64,000 nucleotides of DNA. It comes from Candidatus Nitrospira allomarina (lineage in GTDB: Bacteria; Nitrospirota; Nitrospiria; Nitrospirales; UBA8639). A model generated the notes under the pieces. The model had not been told where the DNA came from. It ran no database searches and saw only the letters and a program-made list of their open reading frames with translations. Position numbers and translations under genes: made by a program. The DNA is taken from positions 3,469,001-3,533,000 of the forward strand of contig NZ_CP116967.1 of NCBI RefSeq assembly GCF_032050975.1. The letters are read 5' to 3'. This document shows, in pieces, positions 29,270-37,964 of this stretch (position 1 is the stretch's first letter; every line of letters starts with the position of its first letter).

Positions 29270-29671
29270 TCAGGGAGAAACCGTACTGCCCTTCCCTGAC
29301 GTGACGCTGACATATTTCATCCGCAGGGTATAGAGCATGTCTCCTAAGACGGACGCTTCTTCAGACGTAAGATTCCCTTTGGTCTTCTCTTCCAGCAAAG
29401 ATAAGATATCCACAATTTCCTTGGCCTGGGGAAGATTCATGGGCGGTGCGGGCTGTTGAGGATCCAAAGATTCTCCCATCAGCATGAGAGATGAGGTTCC
29501 AAGGGAAAAAACAAACGATGAAAATGACAAGGGAGGATGAGGCGCATGAGATGATTCTGCCGATGAATGGGGTTGCGCCATAGAGGACTCTGGCGGTGGT
29601 GGAGTAAAGGCTTCTGGCTCCGAACGCCCTCGTTTATCCCGAATCACAAACCCTGGTTCTTCGTCGCTCAT
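29270..29671 (-). CDS. DUF1844 protein
   Basis: A small soluble protein of 133 residues. Its second half (SFSSFVFSLGTSSLMLMGE, then AKEIVDILSLLEEKTKGNL and LRMKYVSVT) matches the DUF1844 family; the first 55 residues are Pro/Ser-rich and look disordered. ATG 29671 has AGGAGGT at a good distance, so a longer frame to 29773 is rejected. It is divergent from mazG. The role of the family is unknown. Confidence 0.82.
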   Translation of the reverse strand: MSDEEPGFVIRDKRGRSEPEAFTPPPPESSMAQPHSSAESSHAPHPPLSFSSFVFSLGTSSLMLMGESLDPQQPAPPMNLPQAKEIVDILSLLEEKTKGNLTSEEASVLGDMLYTLRMKYVSVTSGKGSTVSP

Positions 29672-29734
29672 CGGACACCTCCTGTAGTGGGAAAACACTA
29701 GCACTAACCGATGGTCTCTATCAAGAATCCAGGA

Positions 29735-29763
29735 CTTACACTGAGGGAGAAAACGGGTATAAT
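29735..29763 (+). promoter_or_regulatory. Sigma-70 promoter of mazG
   Basis: CTTACA (29735-29740) and a perfect TATAAT (29758-29763) are 17 bases apart; transcription would begin near 29770, about 29 bases before the mazG ATG at 29799. Confidence 0.6.
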
Positions 29764-29798
29764 GCCCTCGCACTTAACTCAAAATTGTTGGCAGATTC

Positions 29799-30719
29799 AT
29801 GACACAACCATCTCCGGAAAATTCCTCCTCCGCTTCTCCGACCACATGTTTGTCGGATTTACTGGCGATCATGTCCAGATTGCGTGGACCCGACGGTTGC
29901 CCTTGGGATCGTGAACAAACGAGCCAGTCCCTCAAACCCCATCTTCTTGAGGAAACGTATGAGGTGCTGGAAGCCATAGATGCCGGAAAGCCTTCCGCCC
30001 TCAAGGAAGAATTGGGGGATCTCCTGCTTCAGATTATGTTTCACACACAAATTGCCTCAGAACACAATCAATTTTCATTCAATGACGTGGCTAGGGGGTT
30101 AGCCGAAAAACTGATTCGACGGCACCCCCATGTTTTTCAACAAACCACCGATGCTTCACCTGTCCCAACAGCCCAAGATGTGAGCCGGCAATGGGATCGA
30201 CTCAAACAACAAGAACAAGCCACTCAACCGGGACCCCAGTCACTTTTACAAGGGATTCCCAAAATTGCTCCAGCTCTTCAGCGTGCCTTTCAAGTCCAAA
30301 AACGCGCCTCGCGTGCAGGATTTGATTGGGAGACCATTGAGCCTGCATTGGAAAAATTTAAAGAAGAATTGAATGAATTATATGCTGCCGCTGCGGAAAG
30401 TATTCCGTCGTCTTCGGAAGGGACTCTTCGACCGGAAAACCCGACGGTTCAAAACACCATTGAAGAAGAATTGGGGGATGTATTCTTTGCGTTAGTCAAT
30501 GTCTCCCGGTTCCTTCGAGTCAATCCTGAAGAGGCGTTACGCCGTGCCACCAACAAATTTATCTCCAGGTTTCATTTCGTTGAATCACAAGCTGCGTTGG
30601 AAGGGAAGGATCTTCGCGACTATACGCTTCCGCAACTCGACAAATGGTGGGATGCAGCCAAACATCTGGAGCGGCAAGCACCTCAGACTTCCGAAAGCAT
30701 CAAAGGAGCCACAACGTGA
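29799..30719 (+). CDS. mazG: Nucleoside triphosphate pyrophosphohydrolase MazG
   Basis: MazG hydrolyses NTPs or dNTPs to monophosphates and diphosphate, cleaning the pool and lowering ppGpp in E. coli. The 306-residue product has two MazG domains. The first has GCPWDREQTSQSLKPHLLEE and EELGDLLLQIMFH (metal-binding E-E-x-x-D); the second has GFDWETIEPALEKFKEEL and EEELGDVFFALVNVSRFL. The length is a little above the E. coli enzyme because of a variable stretch near 205-225. The stop overlaps the next start (GTGA), so the two genes form an operon. Confidence 0.95.
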   Translation: MTQPSPENSSSASPTTCLSDLLAIMSRLRGPDGCPWDREQTSQSLKPHLLEETYEVLEAIDAGKPSALKEELGDLLLQIMFHTQIASEHNQFSFNDVARGLAEKLIRRHPHVFQQTTDASPVPTAQDVSRQWDRLKQQEQATQPGPQSLLQGIPKIAPALQRAFQVQKRASRAGFDWETIEPALEKFKEELNELYAAAAESIPSSSEGTLRPENPTVQNTIEEELGDVFFALVNVSRFLRVNPEEALRRATNKFISRFHFVESQAALEGKDLRDYTLPQLDKWWDAAKHLERQAPQTSESIKGATT

Positions 30720-31345
30720 GCCAGGAAGAAGAACCAACAGAGGGTCGACGGGTAGGCATCCACCCACTTATCGTAGTGTTTGGCGTCATTTTTGGATTAT
30801 GGCTGTTCATCACGCTCATCATTCCTAAATCCAAAAATTTACCTAATCAAGGACCGGGAACCACCCCCAAGACCCCCGTGGGTCTCCACAACATCGTATC
30901 GACTGACCTCATTCCGACATATGAGGCGACCGGAACCGTCGCGGATATGAAAGCCATCACTATTCTGGTTCCTCCGGCCACCACAGATAGTCAGGTGGTC
31001 GCGCTGTTGCAATATTTCCAAAAAGCCCGTCTGGATAATACGCTGGACACCCTTTTGCCACCCACCACACCGGGAGACAAACTCGGAGAATTCGCCATTG
31101 CCGATATCTATATTTTTTCAGAAGCCCAGTACGGCGTGACCGAATCAGCCAAGGCCTTGGGCCGGGGGGCTCATGCCCCTGGGGAATTTTATCCCAGCTC
31201 CATTCCATACGAAGTGGCTATGGAAAACGTCCGCGGCCACTATGCTATTGACCTGTATAATAAAAACTCGCCGGAACATGCGTCCCTGGGATTTGGTGAG
31301 GATGAGACAGGGGTGTATTCAAAACGTTATCAACGCGTCTTCTAA
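30716..31345 (+). CDS. Membrane-anchored protein of unknown function behind mazG
   Basis: About 209 residues from a GTG that overlaps the mazG stop by four bases. One hydrophobic segment (about residues 18-40, IHPLIVVFGVIFGLWLFITL) would anchor it in the inner membrane, with the remaining ~165 residues outside. The soluble part has no motif I recognise. ITILVPPATTDSQVVALLQYF and the pattern of alternating strands and helices suggest a compact alpha/beta domain. Translational coupling to mazG is the only functional hint. Confidence 0.75.
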   Translation: MSQEEEPTEGRRVGIHPLIVVFGVIFGLWLFITLIIPKSKNLPNQGPGTTPKTPVGLHNIVSTDLIPTYEATGTVADMKAITILVPPATTDSQVVALLQYFQKARLDNTLDTLLPPTTPGDKLGEFAIADIYIFSEAQYGVTESAKALGRGAHAPGEFYPSSIPYEVAMENVRGHYAIDLYNKNSPEHASLGFGEDETGVYSKRYQRVF

Positions 31346-31364
31346 TACATTCGAGATGTGCAAA

Positions 31365-31405
31365 GCGGAGAAGAGCCTCAGGCCTCCTGCTGAGATTCCC
31401 TCCGC
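31365..31405. terminator. Hairpin between convergent genes
   Basis: GCGGAG (31365-31370) pairs with CTCCGC (31400-31405), and inside it CTCAG pairs with CTGAG. It lies between the stops at 31345 and 31422, on opposite strands, and could end both transcripts. Confidence 0.5.
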
Positions 31406-31421
31406 AAAGTTTCTGTGGCCC

Positions 31422-31829
31422 TCAGAGTCCCGTCTGATCGTGGATAGATTTCCGCAGTACAGCCTGTTCAGCCTTCATCCACTGATCCAGTTCAGCAAAC
31501 AGAGAAATGGAATCGCCTGTGAAAGGTCCGATCATCACATCCAGACGATCAGCCAGCAATCCATCCGCGTCGGCAATCTCAAGTTTTTTATCTGCAATGG
31601 CCCGCGAAAGGATTTGATTAATCCGAAGCTGTTGCCCAACTGATCCGCCCACGATTCCCAGAATCGAGTTTTTCAAATAGTCCAGCTCCAGTTCAATCGA
31701 GACCTTCACTCTGACTCCCTGTGCGGTTGCCCAATCAGGTCGCTGAACGGAATAATCATAGGAAAAGGCCGGCTCGCGTGGTTCCCGATATGGACCCATC
31801 ACATTCAAGACAATTAAATCTGACTGCAT
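31422..31829 (-). CDS. Small hypothetical protein
   Basis: 135 residues from ATG 31829, where AAGGGA stands just upstream; the frame is open further to 31949 but that part would overlap the rhodanese gene. No family is recognised. The region VKVSIELELDYLKNSILGIVGG followed by helices looks like a soluble, mostly helical domain without signal peptide. It follows the rhodanese gene by 32 bases on the same strand and is probably co-transcribed with it. Confidence 0.6.
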   Translation of the reverse strand: MQSDLIVLNVMGPYREPREPAFSYDYSVQRPDWATAQGVRVKVSIELELDYLKNSILGIVGGSVGQQLRINQILSRAIADKKLEIADADGLLADRLDVMIGPFTGDSISLFAELDQWMKAEQAVLRKSIHDQTGL

Positions 31830-31861
31830 AATTCCATCCCTTAAACGATGAAAACGTGGAT

Positions 31862-32485
31862 CTATTCTACAGAAGGTGAAGAAACCCGTGACTTTGACGA
31901 TATTTGAATGAGAGCACCGCTCGAATTCCCTTCGAGGGGGCCCGTCCACCCTTGTAATCCATTTTTCAGAAGATAAATATTGGGATAACTATGTCGACTC
32001 AGAAAATCGCAGGCAAGACGACTCCGGTCACCACCCGCGCAATACACCAGGATTTTTTCAGATTCAATCGGAAGTTCCGCCTGGTAGCGTATTTCTAAAT
32101 CCTCAACAGGAATCAATCTAGCACCAGGAATCCGCTGTTTGGCATATTCGGCTTTGGTGCGGACATCCAACACGAAAACATTCGATGAAGAGGAAGATGG
32201 CGCCAGCCATTGGGCTGCATCCACGCCGGAAACCTCATGATACAGCAGGCCATTTCTAATCAACGTATCGGAGACGCGCTGTCCTCGAGCTAAAAGTGCC
32301 GTCTGGATGCGTAAAGGCTCTACGGCTGATTCAATTTTTCCAGAAAGTGCGCCCACCTTTTGCTCAAGGTTATATTGCTCACGTTTGAGGCGTATAAGAT
32401 CCTGATGGAGTCGCCTAACAGACCAGAGCGCCACACTCGCGAGACACAAACCGAGACCGCCGAAAATTATTCCTAGGCTATCCAT
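31862..32485 (-). CDS. Membrane-anchored rhodanese-domain protein
   Basis: About 207 residues. A hydrophobic helix at the N-terminus (MDSLGIIFGGLGLCLASVAL) is followed by a coiled-coil-like stretch (about 25-60) and a C-terminal rhodanese domain (about 95-195). The rhodanese part has FVLDVRTKAEYAKQRIPGAR and the active-site loop YCAGGDRS with the catalytic Cys. Such domains carry persulfide sulfur or serve as sulfurtransferase partners. The start could also be a GTG at 32539; neither has a clear ribosome site. A short membrane anchor with a cytoplasmic domain is the likely topology. Confidence 0.82.
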   Translation of the reverse strand: MDSLGIIFGGLGLCLASVALWSVRRLHQDLIRLKREQYNLEQKVGALSGKIESAVEPLRIQTALLARGQRVSDTLIRNGLLYHEVSGVDAAQWLAPSSSSSNVFVLDVRTKAEYAKQRIPGARLIPVEDLEIRYQAELPIESEKILVYCAGGDRSRLACDFLSRHSYPNIYLLKNGLQGWTGPLEGNSSGALIQISSKSRVSSPSVE

Positions 32486-32700
32486 CTGACCAATTCGTCT
32501 CTTTTCCTCAGAGACAGCCCTTCTCCATTCACGATTCACCCATCGGTCATGTTGCGGTTTTACCGCCCTAAAGGAATTTGTGCTTTACAGGACGAATGTC
32601 TCCCAAATATGTTTGGCGTGAGACACTCTCGCTGTTGATAGAATATGTAAAAAACAGAAAACCACTGTAGGAGAAAAACATTCAGTGGAATATTGATAAC

Positions 32701-32777
<77 letters not shown>

Positions 32778-32796
32778 ATCATTACGAGTCTACCGA

Positions 32797-33903
32797 TCAA
32801 GAAGGAAAAGGCTCATACGGAAATCCATGAGCATCGGCAACGGCTTGACATGTTACACGACTACTGAACACGTTCAATCCATTTCGTAAGCCAGGATGGT
32901 TGCGCAGGGAACCTTCCAACCCTTCTTCGACCAGCTGGACTATAAAAGGTAAAGTGGCGTTGGTCAAGGCTAAAGTCGATGTATACGGCACAATTCCAGG
33001 AATATTTGCGACGGCATAATGCAGGACTCCATCGACAACATAGACCGGATCGCTATGCGTGGTCGGACGGGTCGTCTCCGCACACCCACCCTGATCAACC
33101 GAAACATCGACCACCACTGATCCCGGTTTCATGTCAGCAATCATGGGTCTTGTGATCACCCGAGGCGTTCGTGCCGCAGGAAGATACACGGCTCCAATCA
33201 CAAGATCGGCACGAGAGAGAAAGTGGTGAATCATGGACTGGGTGGAAGCCACTGTGACGAGGCGTCCGGGATAGTGATCCTCCAAAGTGCGTAACTGCCA
33301 TAGATCCAGACTTAACACCGTAACGTTGGCTCCCATCCCCACCGCAATTTTGACGGCAGAGGTACCCACGACCCCCGAGCCCAATACCACGACCTCCCCT
33401 GGCGGAACTCCGGGCACCCCACCTAACAAGACCCCGGAACCTCCACGTTGCTTTTCCAAATAATGTGCCCCAATTTGTACCGACATTCGTCCGGCAATTT
33501 CACTCATGGGACGCAAAAGAGGAAATTGTCCCTTTGCATCCTCAGTCGTTTCGTAGGCGATGGCTGCGCACCCGATCCTGAGCAAAGCCTCTGTCAAGGC
33601 TTTAGAGGCCGCCAGGTGCAGGTAAGTAAAGACCACATGATCTTTCCTCAGCAACATCCACTCTTCAGATTGCGGCTCCTTGACCTTCACAATGAGTTGA
33701 GCCTCTCCATACGTCGCTTTCATGGTTTGGGCCAGAACGGCACCTGCTTGCCGATAGAGGTCATCACTGAACCCACTCCCCTCTCCGGCTCCCTGTTGAA
33801 TGACGACCCGATGCCCGCGACCACACAATTCCTTCACCCCATGAGGAGTCAGTGCCACACGAAATTCATGATCCTTAATTTCTTTTGGGACCCCAATCAC
33901 CAT
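32797..33903 (-). CDS. ald: Alanine dehydrogenase
   Basis: Ald converts alanine reversibly to pyruvate and ammonia with NAD. From ATG 33903 the product is 368 residues, typical for the family. [37 protein letters not shown]-like text and LFTYLHLA-type region are the substrate half (Lys in KVKEPQ, His in YLHLAA). [18 protein letters not shown] is the NAD site. The C-terminal half ends with [21 protein letters not shown]. An AAAGGGG site supports this start over the longer frame to 33948. It could assist ammonia assimilation or alanine use. Confidence 0.95.
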   Translation of the reverse strand: MVIGVPKEIKDHEFRVALTPHGVKELCGRGHRVVIQQGAGEGSGFSDDLYRQAGAVLAQTMKATYGEAQLIVKVKEPQSEEWMLLRKDHVVFTYLHLAASKALTEALLRIGCAAIAYETTEDAKGQFPLLRPMSEIAGRMSVQIGAHYLEKQRGGSGVLLGGVPGVPPGEVVVLGSGVVGTSAVKIAVGMGANVTVLSLDLWQLRTLEDHYPGRLVTVASTQSMIHHFLSRADLVIGAVYLPAARTPRVITRPMIADMKPGSVVVDVSVDQGGCAETTRPTTHSDPVYVVDGVLHYAVANIPGIVPYTSTLALTNATLPFIVQLVEEGLEGSLRNHPGLRNGLNVFSSRVTCQAVADAHGFPYEPFPS

Positions 33904-34105
33904 ATTCTTAACCCCTTTCACCTCTTTGTGGCTCTGATGCCGGCCCACATCCTATTCACCAACCATCTACCATTTATCCAATAAATACGAGGACTTTCCA
34001 GCCGACCTGTTCCCGTGACCTGGACAGGTTCCTGAATCCTCAGGTAAGATCGGCTCTTTATTTTCCCTTTGCTTTTTCGGCTATTTTCATGAGACTTTAA
34101 CAAGT

Positions 34106-34450
34106 ATGAGTAAATTCACCCATCATATTTTTGTGTGCATCAATGAACGGCCCAAGGGAGATCCACGAGGATGTTGCTCAGCCTTAGGATCTGTCGGATT
34201 ACATGCGTTTTTTAAAAAAGAAGTCGAGCGGTTAGGGTTAAAAGGAATTGTCCGCGCAAACAAAGCCGGATGTCTGGACCAATGTGAGTACGGACCAAGC
34301 GTCGTCATTTATCCCGAAGGCGTTTGGTATTGGGTTGGCCAGGAAGCTGATGTCACCGAAATCATGGAGCGACATATCGGTAAAGGGGAAATTGTGGAAC
34401 GGCTCCTGATGCCAGGGAAAAATGGTTCCTTACCCACAGTCAACTCCTAA
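34106..34450 (+). CDS. Thioredoxin-fold [2Fe-2S] ferredoxin
   Basis: 114 residues. The pattern Cys11, Cys23 (or 24), Cys56 and Cys60 within FVCINERPKGDPRGCC and NKAGCLDQCEYGPSVVIYPEGVWY is that of the small thioredoxin-like [2Fe-2S] ferredoxins. These act as electron carriers. It is first in a plus-strand row with a hypothetical protein and a 4Fe-4S protein, suggesting a local electron-transfer unit. Confidence 0.88.
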   Translation: MSKFTHHIFVCINERPKGDPRGCCSALGSVGLHAFFKKEVERLGLKGIVRANKAGCLDQCEYGPSVVIYPEGVWYWVGQEADVTEIMERHIGKGEIVERLLMPGKNGSLPTVNS

Positions 34451-34524
34451 TGCCTTGTCCCTTCACACACGGACCACTGGTCCCCTAAACCTGTCGCCAC
34501 AATCTGGCGCATGGCCTTCATCTT

Positions 34525-34959
34525 ATGGGCAATGAAGACAAATGGAAAGCCAACTTACGAAAAGTGGCCTTTTTGAAGTCCTTTCCCGGTTGGCTCTCCT
34601 CCTGGGAACAGGGGATAGGAGCCTCCCTTGAACAAGTCCTCCCTATCCCCGGACATGCTCCTCATACCGTCCTGCTTCTATCTGAGGGCCGCTTTGTTGT
34701 CACCCCGCCCGTTCATGACGAACCGCAAATGGTGACAGCGGGACTCCTGGCCGCTCGTCCACATCTTGAATCCATTCATGCCGGTGCATTTACGGAATAC
34801 GATCATCTGACACGCCTGGATCAGGAATTGGGACGCATGGCCAGGTTGGAAAATATTCTGAATGCCATTGATAACAACCTTGATCGTATTCCTGAACTCA
34901 AATCGCGCATTCAGGATTTAGTCAAACAATGGGAAAGGGAGAATCATCATTCACAATGA
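34525..34959 (+). CDS. Hypothetical protein between two ferredoxin genes
   Basis: 144 residues, no family recognised, no signal peptide or membrane segment. The C-terminal third (about 90-140) is strongly helical and charged (LDQELGRMARLENILNAI, then LKSRIQDLVKQWERE), a likely coiled coil. The ribosome site is weak. The end overlaps the next gene by four bases (ATGA), so its job is probably tied to the ferredoxin that follows. Confidence 0.7.
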   Translation: MGNEDKWKANLRKVAFLKSFPGWLSSWEQGIGASLEQVLPIPGHAPHTVLLLSEGRFVVTPPVHDEPQMVTAGLLAARPHLESIHAGAFTEYDHLTRLDQELGRMARLENILNAIDNNLDRIPELKSRIQDLVKQWERENHHSQ

Positions 34960-35234
34960 ATATGCTTGAAATGTTTTCCGGAGCCCTTTTTGAAGGAGTA
35001 AGCCCTATGATGGTGAGAAGAGACCACTTGGTTCGACATCCGGACCGTTGCACCCATAATGCGATCTGCATTCCAGTTTGTCCGACAGGAGCCTGGCTTT
35101 CGACTCCTCCCTACAAATTCGATTCGTCACGGTGCATGGAATCGTGCCGTCTCTGTCTGGATGCCTGCCCGTCTCAGGCCATTTACGGAGTCTTCCGCAA
35201 AGGCGAAAAACTTCTCGTACCGAAGCAAGAGTAA
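34956..35234 (+). CDS. Small double-cluster ferredoxin with an atypical first motif
   Basis: About 92 residues from the ATG that overlaps the preceding stop. The second cluster motif is Cys60-x3-Cys64-x2-Cys67-x3-Cys71-Pro. The first reads Cys32-x5-Cys38-x3-Cys42-Pro, with Asn35 where the usual second Cys stands. A [4Fe-4S] plus a [3Fe-4S] or a non-Cys-ligated cluster is therefore possible. It sits with a [2Fe-2S] ferredoxin two genes upstream. It converges on the squalene synthase gene with only one base between the stops. Confidence 0.82.
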   Translation: MNMLEMFSGALFEGVSPMMVRRDHLVRHPDRCTHNAICIPVCPTGAWLSTPPYKFDSSRCMESCRLCLDACPSQAIYGVFRKGEKLLVPKQE

Positions 35235-35235
35235 A

Positions 35236-36279
35236 TTAAATAATCCGCTTCCTCCAATATCCCCAATAGGCCGTGCCCACAGTACCACAGCCACCGGTGA
35301 GTCCGGTTGACGCCACGATTTGATAGACATCGCTCCGTGCAATTTTGACGGGTGAATGCGGACTCAGCACAAGCGGTGACACCGACAACTGTTGCAATGT
35401 ACGAATCCCGATCAAAATCGGCCACATGCAGGCCAGCCGCAGGCGAATCTCCAGGCGGGGTATGGCCATGGTATAGCGCCATCCCTGATCTAAATGATCT
35501 CGCGCCTCCTGTATCAATTTTCTGAAGAGCGGGCGAAATGCGGGTGCAGAGGTTTCATCGAGCAGTTGCTGGGGAGTCAGAGATACCTGATCCAGCAACA
35601 TTGTCGGGATATAACACCGCCCATTCCTCAAATCCAGTGGCAAATCCCGCAGAATATTGACCATTTGCAACCCCTTCCCATAGCGAATGGCAAGAGGAAT
35701 CATACAGGCCTGATCCCACCCTCGAAATCCCGGAAGGTGGCTGCATACCATCTTCGTCCAAAACTCTCCCACACATCCTGCAACCGCATAGGTGTAATAT
35801 TCAAAATCATAAATCGCCTGTAAGGCGCGAACCGCCTGCCTTTCCGTTTTTTGGGGAAACTGATGGAGGTCAAATTCCATTCCTCCAATCAGCACCGACA
35901 GAACCTGCGCAATCTGAGACCGGTCGGTTGGACTAAATTTTTCGTAAATTCGGAAACACCCCTCTAATTCTTCCAACAAGCGACGCTCATCAGGATTACT
36001 TTGTTTCGTGAGAACCTGCGTCTGGATTTTTTTTATTTGTGCCAAATCGGTGGTACTTCCCCATACCTGCCCTTTTAACAAACGTAAACATTCCAGGCGG
36101 ACCCCATCCTCTATTTCTCCCGTATCGGCGATGGTATCCGCAGCTCTGGCCAACAAATAGGCCAAACCAATTTGCGCACGAACCGCGCGAGGCAGGATAG
36201 CCAGAGTTAAATAAAAGGAGCGGGAAACCCGCTTGAGGACCTTACCGAGAAGGTGTTGATCCGGTGGAGAAAGGCGCAT
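35236..36279 (-). CDS. Squalene synthase-like enzyme (squalene/phytoene synthase family)
   Basis: The enzyme joins two farnesyl diphosphates, giving squalene for hopanoids or sterols. The 347-residue protein has the first Asp-rich motif LLARAADTIADT (about residue 43-54), YTYAVAGCVGEFW and the second Asp-rich motif QMVNILRDLPLDLRNGRCYIP (about 205-225). The overall style is nearer to single-enzyme squalene synthase than to the HpnC/HpnD pair, because both motifs and a longer C-terminus with a hydrophobic end are present. It overlaps in transcription with the cupredoxin gene (3-base gap). Confidence 0.85.
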   Translation of the reverse strand: MRLSPPDQHLLGKVLKRVSRSFYLTLAILPRAVRAQIGLAYLLARAADTIADTGEIEDGVRLECLRLLKGQVWGSTTDLAQIKKIQTQVLTKQSNPDERRLLEELEGCFRIYEKFSPTDRSQIAQVLSVLIGGMEFDLHQFPQKTERQAVRALQAIYDFEYYTYAVAGCVGEFWTKMVCSHLPGFRGWDQACMIPLAIRYGKGLQMVNILRDLPLDLRNGRCYIPTMLLDQVSLTPQQLLDETSAPAFRPLFRKLIQEARDHLDQGWRYTMAIPRLEIRLRLACMWPILIGIRTLQQLSVSPLVLSPHSPVKIARSDVYQIVASTGLTGGCGTVGTAYWGYWRKRII

Positions 36280-36282
36280 AAT

Positions 36283-36741
36283 CTAGTGAACGATGAGACG
36301 GCCTTCCATCCCTTGCTCACGATGCGTGGGAAAGAACAGAAGCTGTTTATCGCAATAAAAAGTATAGATGCCGGGCTCGGTCAACGTGAGGGTGACAGCT
36401 TTCGTATCGCCGCTGGAAATATCCACATCCACCAGACGAGTGCCGCTGGAGTCATCCAGCAAAAAATTGTGAGGAACCAGAAAAGACTGATTACTCAGAG
36501 TCAGGGTCAGCGGTTTACCCGCTTTCACCACCACTTCCGATGGCGTAAAGGCATAACTTTCCATACTGATCATTACCTGTTGTCCGAAAGGTTCCTCTAC
36601 TATTGGAGGCAAGGAGGACTCCGCCGATTGGGCGTATGGACGGTCGGAAAAACTCCAATAGCCCGTCACCACGACAAGACTCAATATCAATCGTGTATAA
36701 TGTTTTACAGAAAAAATGTCTAGAATAAATGATTTCCTCAT
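36283..36741 (-). CDS. Secreted cupredoxin-like copper protein
   Basis: 152 residues with an N-terminal hydrophobic export segment (about 15-32) and cleavage probably near YAQSA. The mature domain has the type-1 copper ligands His91 (PHNF), Cys130 (FYCDK), His140 and Met145 in the order H...C-x9-H-x4-M. The role would be periplasmic electron transfer. It directly precedes the squalene synthase gene, and the two are likely co-transcribed. Confidence 0.85.
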   Translation of the reverse strand: MRKSFILDIFSVKHYTRLILSLVVVTGYWSFSDRPYAQSAESSLPPIVEEPFGQQVMISMESYAFTPSEVVVKAGKPLTLTLSNQSFLVPHNFLLDDSSGTRLVDVDISSGDTKAVTLTLTEPGIYTFYCDKQLLFFPTHREQGMEGRLIVH

Positions 36742-36875
36742 CAGTCACGATATCATAACCGTTTTCCAGACAAGGGTCACGCCTTTCCCTCTCTTGACTC
36801 TCAAGAAAAAGGTGTTATCTTCCAACAAGTTGAAACCTTAAGCCGCTTTTTAAGATACTGGTAAAGGGATCATTT

Positions 36876-36926
36876 ATGAAGTCGAACAAATTAGCGTGTT
36901 TCCACAAGCAGATGTGGAACAATTAA
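36876..36926 (+). CDS. Candidate 16-codon leader peptide before htpX
   Basis: An ATG at 36876 has AAAGGGA six bases upstream, a better ribosome site than that of most genes here. The frame encodes MKSNKLACFHKQMWNN and ends with TAA at 36924-36926; this stop overlaps the AAGGGAG site that serves htpX. The geometry suggests translational coupling or attenuation, but the ORF is short and the evidence is positional only. A weak promoter, TTGACT-N16-TATCTT, lies at 36795-36822. Confidence 0.35.
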   Translation: MKSNKLACFHKQMWNN

Positions 36927-36938
36927 GGGAGATTGTCT

Positions 36939-37823
36939 ATGAAAAAACTTAAAGGAATTGGTCTATTACTGATTGCCAATATCCTCATCTTTATCACCCT
37001 CTCAATCTCGTTCACCGTGTTGTCTGAGATGATTCTCCCGGCCTTCGGAATCGATCTCCGTGGATCAATCGCTCAAATGGATCTGTTATGGGCATTTGTC
37101 ATTGGGTTTGGTGGCGCATTTATCAGTTTGGCCTTTTCCAAACAAATGGCCAGGGCCTTTATAGACTGCACGCAAATCACAGAACCGCGAAACCAGGCGG
37201 AAAGAATCGTATTTGACACCGTCCAAAAAATATCTGAAAAGTTAGGCATTTCCATGCCGGAAGTATGGATATATGAATCCCCGGACCCTAACGCGTTTGC
37301 CACCGGGCCCACAAAAAATAACTCGATGGTGGCCGTCTCAACCGGCCTGCTCAACAACCTGAATGAAGGTGAAGTGCGAGCCGTCCTGGCTCATGAAATG
37401 GGCCATGTCTACAACGGCGATATGTTTACCACAACCGTGTTGGCAGGGCTGATGAATACATTTGTCTACTTTATTAGCCGGTTTATCTACCGGCAGGTAG
37501 CCGAACGCAATGAGGCATTAGGATTCGGAGTATATATCGTTCTGCAAATCGTTCTCTCCGTACTAGCGATGATTCCCATTAGCTGGTGGTCCCGCCGACG
37601 GGAATTTGCAGCCGACCGGTTCGCAGCCAACACCGTAGGCAAAGAACACATGATCTCGGCTCTGGAGGGGATTGATCGTTGGGTGCAACGCACCCAATTT
37701 GAATATAGCTCCCAAGACGCGCTGGCGACGATGAAAATATCCGGGAAATCGCACAGCTTCATGCAGATATTTGCGACTCACCCGCCGATTGAAGCGAGAG
37801 TGAATGCATTACGGCAACTCTAA
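36939..37823 (+). CDS. htpX: Membrane zinc protease HtpX
   Basis: HtpX is an inner-membrane metalloprotease that removes damaged membrane proteins under stress. The 294-residue protein (ATG 36939, GGGAG site) has two N-terminal membrane helices (about 5-27 and 45-65) and the catalytic HEMGH near residue 150 (LAHEMGHVYNGD). Two further hydrophobic segments follow (about 160-180 and 185-215), then RRREFAADRFAA with the third zinc ligand Glu. FATHPPIEARVNALR closes it. Upstream is a small leader ORF; downstream is a strong terminator, so it is monocistronic. Confidence 0.97.
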   Translation: MKKLKGIGLLLIANILIFITLSISFTVLSEMILPAFGIDLRGSIAQMDLLWAFVIGFGGAFISLAFSKQMARAFIDCTQITEPRNQAERIVFDTVQKISEKLGISMPEVWIYESPDPNAFATGPTKNNSMVAVSTGLLNNLNEGEVRAVLAHEMGHVYNGDMFTTTVLAGLMNTFVYFISRFIYRQVAERNEALGFGVYIVLQIVLSVLAMIPISWWSRRREFAADRFAANTVGKEHMISALEGIDRWVQRTQFEYSSQDALATMKISGKSHSFMQIFATHPPIEARVNALRQL

Positions 37824-37845
37824 CTCGAAAAATTGGCGTAATTCG

Positions 37846-37878
37846 AAAAAGGGACTTGGTCATGCCAAGTCCCTTTTT
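37846..37878 (+). terminator. Intrinsic terminator of htpX
   Basis: AAAAAGGGACTTGG (37846-37859) pairs perfectly with CCAAGTCCCTTTTT (37865-37878) around a short loop and runs into seven T residues, a textbook rho-independent terminator 23 bases after the stop. Confidence 0.93.
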
Positions 37879-37964
37879 TTATCGTCTTTCTGTCAATCCG
37901 GATTGTTTCAGAACTTTTGGGGCTGCAATGAGCGATTGCTTCCCATGGCAGGAGAGAATGCGAA

